64,000 nt of DNA, taken from Lunularia cruciata (taxonomy: Eukaryota > Streptophyta > Marchantiopsida > Lunulariales > Lunulariaceae). The stretch's first letter is position 1; the number at the start of each line of letters is the position of its first letter. The DNA lies in the NCBI GenBank assembly GCA_948567375.1, contig OX419756.1:62784552-62848551 (forward strand), in the 5' to 3' direction. Below are positions 9,569 to 18,599 of this stretch, piece after piece. The position numbers were made by a program, and so were the translations under genes. The notes below the pieces were generated by a model that had not been told where the DNA came from, searched no databases, and was given only the letters and a program-made list of their open reading frames with translations.

Positions 9569-11127
9569 TTGGAATGTCAGTCTACAGGAAAATCCAAAAG
9601 AAAGACAGTAAGCACAAGCAGCCATGTGCTCGGCGCACTCTCAAGACCGAACATTCCCCACGACAACGTTGGCATGGTGAGACAGATGAGGAGATGGTGC
9701 CAGGTTGGCATGCATCGGTCTTTTTGTGTATATTTGCAGAGGCTTTGGTGGTATCTCTCTCAGCGCATACAAGAGGAGTTATTGAGGTCACAAATCCAGA
9801 GTGAAGATATTGGTACAGTTCAGCAAGACATTCATGATGATGTCTTGGTGATGGACTATCTTCACACTGGTGTTGTGGGTGGCACAGTTGGAGCCAAGGA
9901 GGGAGACCATGTTCTTCAATGGGCCAGACGGTTCAGATTGGAGGTTAGACACCTTTTGTGTGTATGGGAGGATGGTAGAGTGCAAGTAGTACCACTTCTA
10001 GCACAGAGACCACAGTTGGTCCGTCATGCTCACGAGGAGCTAGGACATTTTGGAGTAAAGCGTACATATAGCTTACTCCAGAGTCATTATTGGTGGCACG
10101 GTATGCAGACCAAGGTATATCAGTTTGCTGCTAGATGTATGGTTTGTGACCAAGTTAGAGCATCATGCAATGCTCCTATGCCACAGTTACACCCATTACC
10201 TATCATGGGATTGGGTTACTGTTGGAGTTTGACTTCACCGGACCTTTACCGCTGATTGTGAGACATCATCGGTATGTTTTGGTGATGGTGGAGCACTTCT
10301 CCAAGTGGATTGAGTTGGTGGTACTTCCTGACAAGTCTAGTGAAGGGACAACTTACTTGTTCTTGGATCAAGCTCTTAGTCATTTTGGTGCACCAACTGA
10401 GGTTTTGACTGATTAGGGTATAGAGTTCTTGGGAGAGTTTCACGTCTTGTGTGACAAGGCTTTGATTGATCATCGTACTACATCCCGAGATCACCTTGAG
10501 GCAGATGGCTTAGCAGAGAGAGTGATTCAGATGGTGAAGAGAGGATTGCAAAAGTATGGTTTGTAGAGAGGCCACTTGGGAGACTGGGATCTCCAATTAC
10601 CTTGGTTGGCCGTGGGCTATCGGTTCAGCCGGCAAGCCTCCTTACCATCCTTCTCTCCATACTTTCTACTATATGGACAAGATCCAGATTTACTTGCAGC
10701 TATTTGTCGAAATGCTACTATAGTTTTGGACTTGGATGATCTTGATGTATAGATGAGCGCATGTTCTCAGCAGGCAAAGATCTTTCGGAGAGTGGTGTCG
10801 ATGGCCTTTGAGAACTTGGTGATTGCTCAGCATAGAGATACTTTACGCTATGCTACCATTCAAGGAGGAGGTTATTGACCCTCGATCCGTCGATTTCATC
10901 CAGGCAACTATGTATATCTACAGCGGACAGCACCAACAACACTTGATGTTTTTATTGGCCGCACTATCTTGAGAGTACGTGAGGTTTTGCCATCTGGAGT
11001 CCTTGTTTTAGAAGGATGTGATGGTGTTGTTTGGAAGGATCATGTGTGCAATTGTGCGCCATGCCACCTTCCAAACATTGATGGTACTATGGACCCAAGC
11101 TTGGCACTTGTACATGCAGGCTTGAGG
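9569..11127 (+). pseudogene. Element D integrase
   Basis: Integrase joins the new DNA copy to the chromosome. The zinc-binding HHCC module is visible: HAHEELGH at 10024-10047 and paired Cys codons at 10136-10138 and 10145-10147. The catalytic triad is Asp 10231-10233 (in FDFTGP), Asp 10411-10413, and Glu 10516-10518 about 34 residues later, as in DDE integrases. A C-terminal part with FHPGNYVYLQ (about 10895-10923) and RVREVLPSGVLVLE (10972-11013) resembles the module that follows the core in gypsy integrases. A frameshift lies near 10200-10230, and stops occur at 10414, 10564, 10750 and 10876. It continues in frame into the PHD finger. Confidence 0.88.
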
Positions 11128-11480
11128 TGTATGTTATGTGGCTCTTCTGGTGGAGCTGTGTGGTGCCCACATTTTATTTTATTTTTAAATAAAGGAGAAG
11201 AAGTGTATAGAGAAGTCGGATTGCGCGTGTATGACCGAAGAAAGTGAAGAAAGGAGTCTTTGGGAGGAAACCCAAAGTAAAGTGACTTCGGAGCGGGGGG
11301 AGCTCAACCCAAGGCAAAGACAGTCTAACAACCTTTTGTCAGGGCGAGAAATTCAAGAAGGGGCCGTTTCAAAACTGGTGGCTCATATGCACAAAGGTTG
11401 ATTGACAGTGATAAGTGCATGTTAGAGGTGTGATTTCTCAGTAGGAACTCAAAGTGACGGAAGACAAAGTAGCACAACTC

Positions 11481-11488
11481 TATAAAAA
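11481..11488 (+). promoter_or_regulatory. TATA-like box ahead of the C LTR ORF
   Basis: TATAAAAA lies 27 bases before the conserved ATG at 11508. The same box and spacing occur at 35861-35868 (+), in C' (49764-49772, minus) and in the other C LTRs. Its closeness to the first ATG would put a transcript start at or just past that codon, so translation might start at the next conserved Met (MGGGKK, 11646). Confidence 0.5.
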
Positions 11489-11507
11489 TCAAAACTACAA
11501 CGACAAA

Positions 11508-14103
11508 ATGTCGAGCAATTTTCCTTCGCCGTTGAGGAGTCGTCTTGCAGGTGATCGGGGAAAGGGAAATAGGTTGGACTCATGTTAGTGCGCAAGGGAG
11601 AAGTTGCAAGAGTGAAATTGAGAGAAAGTGAGAAAGTAGAAGAGATGGGAGGAGGGAAGAAGAACTCCAAATTCGCAGTCAGAAATCATGCAATTCAGGG
11701 ATTAGATGTGATAGCAAGGATTGAAGTCTTGAGCCAACTTTGGATCACCTTTTTGGCATGGAACTGGAACGTGAGTTTTCCAGGATTCATGACAGAAATC
11801 ATCAAGAGTAAGTGTCTCGATGGACCCGAGGAGAAGGAAAGAGAGGAAATCCGGCTCGCTGGACAGAGTCGGATTGGAGACTCGTACTCGGGAAAGAGGT
11901 AGGCTCGGAGCAGGGAGCCACGTTCTTGGGGAAAGGAGAGATAGCCCAAGAAACGCAGGAGGTGAGAGATGCCTTCTCGTCAAAAAGAACAAAGAATGGG
12001 TATAAGGTTGAGAGCTACAAAGATCCTGTCAAGAGGGGAATTGTGAGTGCTCTCATGGCAATCTTGAAGTTGGAGAGAACGACTTATGTGATGAAACACC
12101 AAGCAGTGTTCTTCCATAAGTTGTTTGCAGGAGAACCTATCAATTGGGCAAGGTGTTTTCACGGGAGAACAAGGCAGATGGTGTGGAATTTGCGGGATAA
12201 GTCACCTCCACATTACATTGTGCTGTTTGCAGCACACTTCTACCTCGGGCTCAATCTACTGACCTTGGTGGAGCGGAATCGGATGGTGTCGCACTTCCAT
12301 CTGGATGTGCAAAAGGAGGTTGATGTCAAGGAGCAGCAATATATTCTCCAAATCCGGAGCACGGACGACTACTACGCAAAGATAGGAAAGAACGTGGAGG
12401 TCGTAGTAAGTACCCCGACAAAGAAGAAAAGTCGGCAAGGAGAAGCCAAAGAAAGCAAGAAACCTCGGAAGATGCAGAGAAGTAACCCGAGGCAAAGTAT
12501 GGTGGTGATTGAGTTGGAAGATGAAGACTTAGAAGGCGAGGCCGAGCTCAGGACGGAGGACTCGAAACATGAGGAGGAACCTGAACTGACATTGCAGAAT
12601 GGAGATACGAGCAGTGACAATGAAGAAGGAGGAGAGATGACATTGGTGCCAACGGCTAACAAGGAAGAAGAAGAAGTGCAAGTCGAGGTGGAAGCTGAAG
12701 ACAACTTGCCATTGGAAGACGAAGTTCCCGTGGCTGAGGAAAAGAAGATCGCAGTGCAGCGAGGAGTTCGCTCGTGACGTAAGGCAAAATGTGAAGTAGG
12801 GCCAAGTAGAGGGAAGGAAGAGGTAGAAGAAAGCTCGGGCAGTGAGGCATCAATCCCGATACGAAGACTCCAGAGAAGAAGGCGAGTATCAGGAGAACAC
12901 GAGGAGAAAAGAGAGACCACTCCGCGGGAGGAAGTAGTTGCCAGTGATGGAGTCAATTACCTGCGAGAGGTAGTGTGCCCGTTGTTGGTGAAGTTGGAGC
13001 ACAAGAAGAAGGAGATGCAGTCGACTTGTCTAGAGGTGACGACTATTTTGCAAGTCCTTTCGAGATTAGAGGAAGAGAACTCGGAGTTGAAGAGAGGTAT
13101 AACCCGAGGTGAGGAGGAGAGAGAAGTACTGCAAGCGGAGGCAGTAGAGCGAAGTCAGGTAATTGAAGACCTGAAGAGAGAAGTAAATTATCGAGAGGAT
13201 CTTGTGAGGAAGAGTGACATAGCAAGGGAAAGACATGTAGCTGAATTCAAAGTCTTGAAGCAATAGTTTGCTGATTCAAGAGTAGAACTTATCCATGCTA
13301 TGGCGAGGGTAGCAACGAAGGATCAAGAGCTCGATAGAGTGATGGAGAGTATGGAGGAGAAGAAGCAACTCTGGCAAAGAGAGTTGTCTGCGCGGTATAA
13401 AGAAGAAGACTGATTACGAGAATTAAAGAAGGAGAAGGAGAAGGAGAAGGAGAACAGAGCAGACGGAGAAGGAGAACAAAAGGAGAAGGAGAAGGAGATG
13501 GTGAAGGCCAAATTCAAGGCAGAGTTGGAGATGTACCGAGAGGAATGGCTTGCAGATTGGGAACGAGAACGGAAGACAAGGTTGGAGCCATTGAAGGAGA
13601 TAGTCCTCAAGGTGAATGTGATGTTAAGTATAGAAGCCAGCGTTTGAATTGAAGAAGCTTGACTGCATGAGTTAAAATTGTTGGTGCAGGAGACAAGGCA
13701 AAGACAAGCGAAAGACACCAAGATGAATGCCTTGTTAATAAAACTAAGAACTCATGTAGACAGAAAGGTGTTAGAGGTAGAGGATAACAATTCAATTAGA
13801 TTAGACTTAGTGAAAATAGAGTTAGAAAAACTTCGGAAGGATGTTAGAGCAAAACCCGAAGTAAATAACATAGGAGTCCAAATGTCTTTGGAGTTACCAT
13901 CAGAGACATTAGAGAAGAGTGGGTCGGGAGATAAGGAGTTAGATAGATTACCCACTAGTAAAATTCCAGATCAAGAAAGAGAATTGTTGGATCTGGTAGG
14001 AGAAGTAGGAGATCTGAAACCCAAGGAAAAAGTGATAGGAAGTAAGATTACTTCGGGTTTGGGTTTAAAAGCCAATGACGAAGTAGACATCGGATCGGAT
14101 TAG
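11508..14103 (+). pseudogene. C-family LTR ORF in the solo LTR (broken)
   Basis: This is homologous along its length to the intact ORF at 47172-49745 (minus). It has the N-terminal Met-Ser-Ser-Asn, the conserved globular region (about 11800-12390), the acidic stretch (12500-12750), the Arg-rich linker, the coiled coil (12960-13700), and the tail to VDIGSD and stop at 14101-14103. It is broken by stops near 12775, 13264 and 13411, a small expansion of AAGGAG triplets near 13430-13500, and at least one frameshift in the first 300 bases. The longest intact run is 321 codons (11812-12777). Confidence 0.88.
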
Positions 14104-14219
14104 TAACAAATTTGAGATTTGAAGAGGCAGATATGAAGAGGGGCATTGTCATTTTGGATCTGCAGGTTAGAACAATTGTGGTAGAACAATATAGTTGTTA
14201 GAACTGTCGATCGTTTCAC

Positions 14220-14227
14220 TATTTAAG
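14220..14227 (+). promoter_or_regulatory. Second TATA-like box (TATTTAAG) in C LTR, downstream of the ORF
   Basis: TATTTAAG follows the ORF stop by about 120 bases and precedes the LTR end by about 650. The same box is on the minus strand in C' near 47047-47056 and in C2 near 31190-31200; in C0 and C1 it reads as the weaker TACTTAAG. It is the best candidate for the core promoter that starts genomic RNA, which would place the ORF in U3. Confidence 0.4.
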
Positions 14228-15163
14228 AGTGGCATTTGCAGAGAAATGTTGTTCAGTGCTCATTATTTCTCAGAATAGATAAAGCAAAGTGCTGTGAAGC
14301 AGTGCTTGTTGCTTGTGGTTGATTCTGAGTATCATTTTTGTGTTTATGTTTGTGAGTGTTTGGAGAAATTTGAAGTGCAAGTCAGAGTGCTTGTTGGATG
14401 TTGGATTCCACAGCCTTGATCTTCATTCTGTGTGTTTGATCCTGAGTGAAGTGCAATCGAAGTAATGCCTTGACGGATTTGAGAGGAATTGTAGTGTTGG
14501 TAGTATTCTGCGTTTGTGAGTGCAGTGCAAAGTTGATGTGAAGCAATTTTGATTGAGGAAGTTGTGCCTTTAGTGGAGGGGTGGAACACAATTCTGAGGC
14601 GAAGTCATTTTGCAGTGAAGTGCCGTTTTTGGGAGAGCCTGATTGTTTCAAAAGATTTGATGGAGTTGTGATTAAGAAGTGTGAATTTGTGACAAGATTG
14701 CGAGTCAGTGCTTGTTACTCTCTTCTGGGTGTGGTTTCTACCTGAGAGATTAAAGACGCAACAAAGAAGAACTGAAATTGTTACTTTGCTTTGTATTTGA
14801 CCAATTCTGACTCGTATCTCTGCGAGAACAAACTTTACTTACCCGATTACCGCAAAAGTGATATTTGCCGGGTTGTCACAAGCTGCTACTATGTTAGTGT
14901 GTGATTGCTGTTCGAGAGGATGGCATATGGCATGTATGACTCCTCCCCTCATGATAGTTCCTCAAGGATAGTGGTTATGTCCTAGATGTGCTTGACCTAT
15001 AGCTAGTTCATTCTTTATATGGTATAGATTGCAGATAGGTGACTAACAATGGGGCTCCTTAGCACCTGGCCTCTTGATCTTTGCCCATTAGAGGGTATAC
15101 CATATACTTGAGTAGATGGCTATCTGGAGTTAGAGGGACCTAACCGCCAGATAGAGGGGCGAT

Positions 15164-16340
15164 TGTGGCACTTTAGAGTTTATGTATGACTTATGTGTGA
15201 GTTGTGCTTCTATAGTGTATGATGTTGACAGTGATGTATGTTGTGTAGCGATGTATGTTGTGTAGCAATGTATATACGCATGACCGCTGTCACGCCATTT
15301 TTAGTTCCACATCTAGATGATCAGACACTAGAGTTCCAGTGATAGTAGTTAGAGTTATTCTAGCAGTTTCTCAAAGACTACTTTCCGACAGTTAGATTTT
15401 GTGTTTGGGGTATTGACTTCACGGTGGGGCCCACCGTCACTTTGCACCGTTTGCATTATTGAGTGTGCCATCAGCGAGACCATTAGGGTTTCAGTGCTAG
15501 CTCAAGTCCAAGGGGTATAGTTTTGAAGTGAGCTCCAAAGAGCTTACTTCTTTGATGTTGAGCCTTCGAGTTCCTGGCTATGGTGAACAGAGGCTGGCAA
15601 GCGTCACCTGTATTCTCTATGCTTGAGTGGGTGTGGCTTGACTGTAATCAGTGCCCAATTGTTGGTAGTTTATAGAGTGACAGATCAAGTACTGATCTGA
15701 GTTGAGTTGAGTTGAGACTGTTAAGCAATCTGATTATTGTGGCACTTTAGAGTCTATTTATGACTTATGTGTAAGTTGTGCTTCTATAGTGTATGATGTT
15801 GACAGCGATGTATGTTGTGTAGCAATGTTTATATGCACGATATAGTAGTCTTGGTAGTCATGAGTATTTTGATAGTTACTCATAGACTACTAGTTGACGG
15901 ACAGATCTTGTGTTTAGGGTATTGATTACATGGTGAGGCCCACCGTCATTTGCACCATTTGGACCATCAAAAGTGCCATCTATGGGACCATTAGGATTTG
16001 AGACGTAGCTCAAGTTCAAATGGTATAGTTTTGAAGGGCAACTCAAGAGAGCTAACTTCTTTGATGTTGAGCATTCAAGTTCCTAGCTATGGTGGACTGA
16101 GGCTAGTGAGCGTCACCTAGATTCTTTTATTTAGAGTGGATGTGGCTTGATTGGAATTCATGCCTAGTTGTTGGCAGATTATTGAGTGACAAATCAAGTA
16201 CAGGTCTGATTGAGAATGATTTGAGTTGTGTAAACAAATTGATTATTGTGCACTTTAGAGTCCATGTAAGACTTATGTGTGAGTTGTGCTTCTATTGTGT
16301 GATGTTGAGAGCTATATATGTTTTGTGGTGAAATATATAC
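15164..16340 (+). repeat. Approx. 0.5-0.57 kb tandem duplication, possible element D 3' LTR
   Basis: The sequence starting TTGTGGCACTTTAGAG occurs at about 15163 and 15737, and again, slightly altered, at about 16246. Units one (about 574 bp) and two (about 509 bp) are alike along their length (shared GTGATGTTGACAG-, CACCGTCA- and GTTGAGCC-type blocks), and the third is partial. The first start follows a purine-rich AGATAGAGGGGCGA, like a polypurine tract, and begins TGTGG as other LTRs here do. It may therefore be the 3' LTR of element D with an internal duplication. I cannot fix the right end, and no ORF is visible. Confidence 0.6.
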
Positions 16341-16592
16341 TCATGACATATGGGAGCTACAAGATTGGTTTTAAGACCTACGGGATTGGCTATTGGAGCT
16401 ATAAGGATGGTTGTGGGAATAACTCTTATGGGATTCTGCTATGGGACTATATGATTCTATTGTGGGAATGGGTCTTGCAGGAATGGACCCTTGCAGGAAG
16501 GTGACATGTATCAATTGGTATTGTAACAATATGGAGTTTAGCGACAATGTTAGTTAGGGCTAACAAAGTAGAAAATTGGACTAATTAGCCTA
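16341..16592 (+). other. Unassigned stretch between D and E
   Basis: This short region has repeated GGGA(A/T)T and GGAGCTA(C/T)AAG pieces and a weak TGGTAT (16515-16520) that could be a decayed tRNA-Met-type primer site of element E. Nothing else is visible. Confidence 0.4.
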
Positions 16593-16745
16593 GAACCTTC
16601 TAGAAGTATCTAGGAAGCTTCCTAGTAAGCCTAGCTTACACTCTCAAGTAAGTAGCTTTAAGAAGGAAGCTTCTAGAAGCTTCCAACCATCTTAGCTTGC
16701 AAGCCAAGTAGGTGGTTGCCAGAAGGAAGCTTCTTCAGAAGCTTC
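16593..16745 (+). promoter_or_regulatory. Cluster of heat-shock-element-like sites
   Basis: A perfect four-unit element, GAAnnTTCnnGAAnnTTC, lies at 16666-16683. A perfect three-unit one (GAAnnTTCnnGAA) lies at 16593-16605. Two inverted GAAnnTTC pairs separated by four bases lie at 16726-16745. Heat-shock factors bind alternating nGAAn units, three or more being a strong site. The cluster lies upstream of the E gag remnant. Function is inferred from sequence only. Confidence 0.55.
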
Positions 16746-16839
16746 TTGGTTAACTTGGCATGCAACAAATCAAGCACCTTACTCAATTGTTGGATGAGCA
16801 TGACTAGCAATGACAAGACACGTAAAGAAAGCACCAATT

Positions 16840-17881
16840 TGAGATGGAGAAGATTGAATTCAATTTCCAAAACCCAAGGTGTTTGAAGACAAGAATCTCC
16901 CTAGCACAATGGAGAATTTTGTGTTTGATTGCAAACATTACTTTGAAGCTACCAATCTTCAAGATGAAAAAAAATGAATGCTCTTGGCTTCTAGCCAATT
17001 GGATGGTGTGATAAAACTTTGGTGGTGATTCCGAGTAGAGTAAGCTAAATAACAAAGTGTTGCACCAATCTTGACATGAGCATAATTCAAGAATTCAAGA
17101 ATGCAGTACTTGGTCAATTTTAAATTATAAATGCCACCTAAGTTGCATAAGATAAGTTGGCGGAGTTGAAGCATATTGGCTTTATAACAAGCTATATCAT
17201 GCAATTCTAAAACATCATCATGTAGATATTAGATATACAAGAAGGTGAAGTTATGGATCAATTTGTGAGGGGCTTGAAGTCACAAACCAAATTGGAGATG
17301 ACCATGCGGGAACCACAAAACATGGAAGAAGCCATGCAATTGGCTGAGTGCTTTGATTCCTTGGTTGCAACAACTTGGTCTCAATCTTGACCTACACAAA
17401 GCCTACCAATACACTACGCATGGGTAGAGGAACCAACACCAATGGAGATTGATGTTGTCCAACAGAGACCATTTTGTACAGCGGATAGAGAAAGATTGTG
17501 ACAAAGTGGTGGTTGTTTTTATTGTTGTCAAGTTGGACATCACATAACTAAGTGTCCACTTAAGAATAGGCAACCTCAAAAAATTACCAAAATGGAGTTT
17601 GTGGAGCACATGATCAAGGAAACAATGAATCTTAAAAGGAGGTTTTGAGCCATCTATTAAGAACTTGCTTAGTTCCAATAAGATCAAAGGCTCAACCTAT
17701 GCAAGTTTGTTTTACTTGCAAAGTATAATATATGATTATGGTTGTAGGATTTTGGTTGATTTTGGAACTTTAGAGAATTTACATGTCCATGCAATTAGCA
17801 AAAGAATTACATATTCCTATTGAGCTAGTAATTGGAAGCAAATTAATGATGGCTAATTGTAGAAAGGTCTACATTATGTAT
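16840..17881 (+). pseudogene. Element E gag with CCHC knuckle and protease start
   Basis: Gag packages element RNA. Conceptual frames around 16870-17400 show the retrotransposon gag pattern (Phe-Glu-Asp...Trp-rich...). A CCHC zinc knuckle, Cys-x2-Cys-x4-His-x4-Cys, lies at about 17515-17560. A protease-like LVDFGT (about 17752-17770) is followed by a segment ending at 17881. Frameshifts and stops are frequent, and no open frame over 100 codons remains on this strand. Confidence 0.65.
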
Positions 17882-18573
17882 TGTGAGCCAGCCTGTCTCT
17901 CACTCAGGATGAACCTCTGATGTCTATTATTGTAGCACACCTTGGACTAAGAAGGCAAGGAACCCTAACTCCATCATACTCCTTCAAGGCTAACACTCCA
18001 AGTCTCAAGACATTAATTACTAGAGAAATCAATGAGAGAGAGATAGTTGCAAATGAAATGATGATGAGTACCTCCTCACACCTTGTTTATATACTTGTGA
18101 ACTAGTTCCGTACCAAAGTTAGTAATTACCGTAGTAACTCAACTTACTCGACTAAAAGTCAAGTAAAGTCAAAAAGTAGAAAGGAATATCCATTCACATA
18201 GGCATATTCCCCTAAGCATGTGGTCTTATCTTGACCCAACCACTAAGTCAAGGATTCCTTCACATGGGCTATCCTTGGACTAAAGAAGAATCCAAAACAA
18301 AAAGGCTTGTGGGCCCAAGAGTTCTCAACTCTTTCCTCAAAGCCAAACACCTAGGAATAATACCAAGTCAACACACTAAAATCCAAAATAGTGGTGCTCA
18401 TCTTTTCTACTTCCTCTAACGTTAGGTCCCCTCTATCTTATATGTGACTAACTTTAGCTAACCATGGCTAATATAGAACCATCCTTTATCTCTATATAAA
18501 TAATATCTCTTAAGTACTTGTAATACCAAGCTAAATATCACAATACCACACACATGAACAAATGGGTATTACA
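17882..18573 (-). repeat. B3 3' LTR
   Basis: The 692-bp LTR is bounded by TGTGAGCC (17882) and GGTATTACA (18573), the reverse complement of a B LTR whose first bases are TGTAATACCC. A purine-rich tract (minus CGGGGGTAAA) lies at 18574-18583. Confidence 0.9.
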
Positions 18574-18599
18574 TTTACCCCCGGACTAAGTTTTCACTT

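Larger units (their letters stand above)
11159..14880 (+). mobile_element. C-family solo LTR (3722 bp) with target duplication AGCTG
   Basis: It runs from TGTGGTGCCC (11159) to TTGTCACA (14873-14880). The 5-bp direct repeats AGCTG at 11154-11158 and 14881-14885 flank it exactly. Both sides continue the same PHD-finger reading frame of element D. No internal region is present, so it is a solo LTR left by LTR-LTR recombination. It proves that the whole 3.7 kb, including the ORF, is a single LTR. Confidence 0.95.
11128..14995 (+). pseudogene. PHD finger at the C-terminus of element D polyprotein, split by the C solo LTR
   Basis: A C4HC3 zinc finger follows integrase in frame. Its ligands are Cys codons at 11128 and 11137, then, after the inserted LTR (11159-14880) and one copy of the AGCTG target duplication, Cys 14900, Cys 14909, His 14924, Cys 14933, Cys 14978 and Cys 14987. 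The spacing is C-x2-C-x11-C-x2-C-x4-H-x2-C-x14-C-x2-C, with the usual GWH before the histidine, a PPL segment, and Trp two residues before the seventh Cys, as in canonical PHD fingers that read histone H3 tails. One TAG (14969-14971) replaces the residue before that Trp. The frame ends at TGA 14993-14995, so the finger is the very C-terminus. By analogy with chromodomains in chromoviruses it may have steered integration, which is inference. Confidence 0.85.
3142..16340 (+). mobile_element. Element D: gypsy element with DNA methyltransferase and PHD finger, interrupted by a C solo LTR
   Basis: The order on the plus strand is aspartic protease (DSGA at 3350-3361), linker, DNMT3-like methyltransferase (about 4010-4990), reverse transcriptase and RNase H (5317-6790), a long spacer with tandem repeats (6791-9560), integrase (9569-11100), then a PHD finger split by the solo LTR inserted at 11159-14880. 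The domains lie in one frame over long distances (frame of 4225-6720 and again 10165-11158), which argues for one ancestral polyprotein. Many stops and several frameshifts show it is dead. The gag and 5' LTR are not in the window. The 3' limit is uncertain: a TGTGGCAC start after a purine-rich stretch at about 15164 may be the 3' LTR. A PR-RT-RH-IN order places it in Ty3/gypsy (Metaviridae). Confidence 0.85.
16511..17881 (+). mobile_element. Element E: gypsy 5' leader, gag and protease remnant
   Basis: This is a degraded leader followed by gag and the beginning of a retropepsin-like protease. It breaks off exactly where the B3 LTR starts at 17882. Sequence to the right of B3 (28137 on) is a B element, not E, so the rest of E is missing. 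E resembles neither D nor B in its coding part. Confidence 0.7.
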
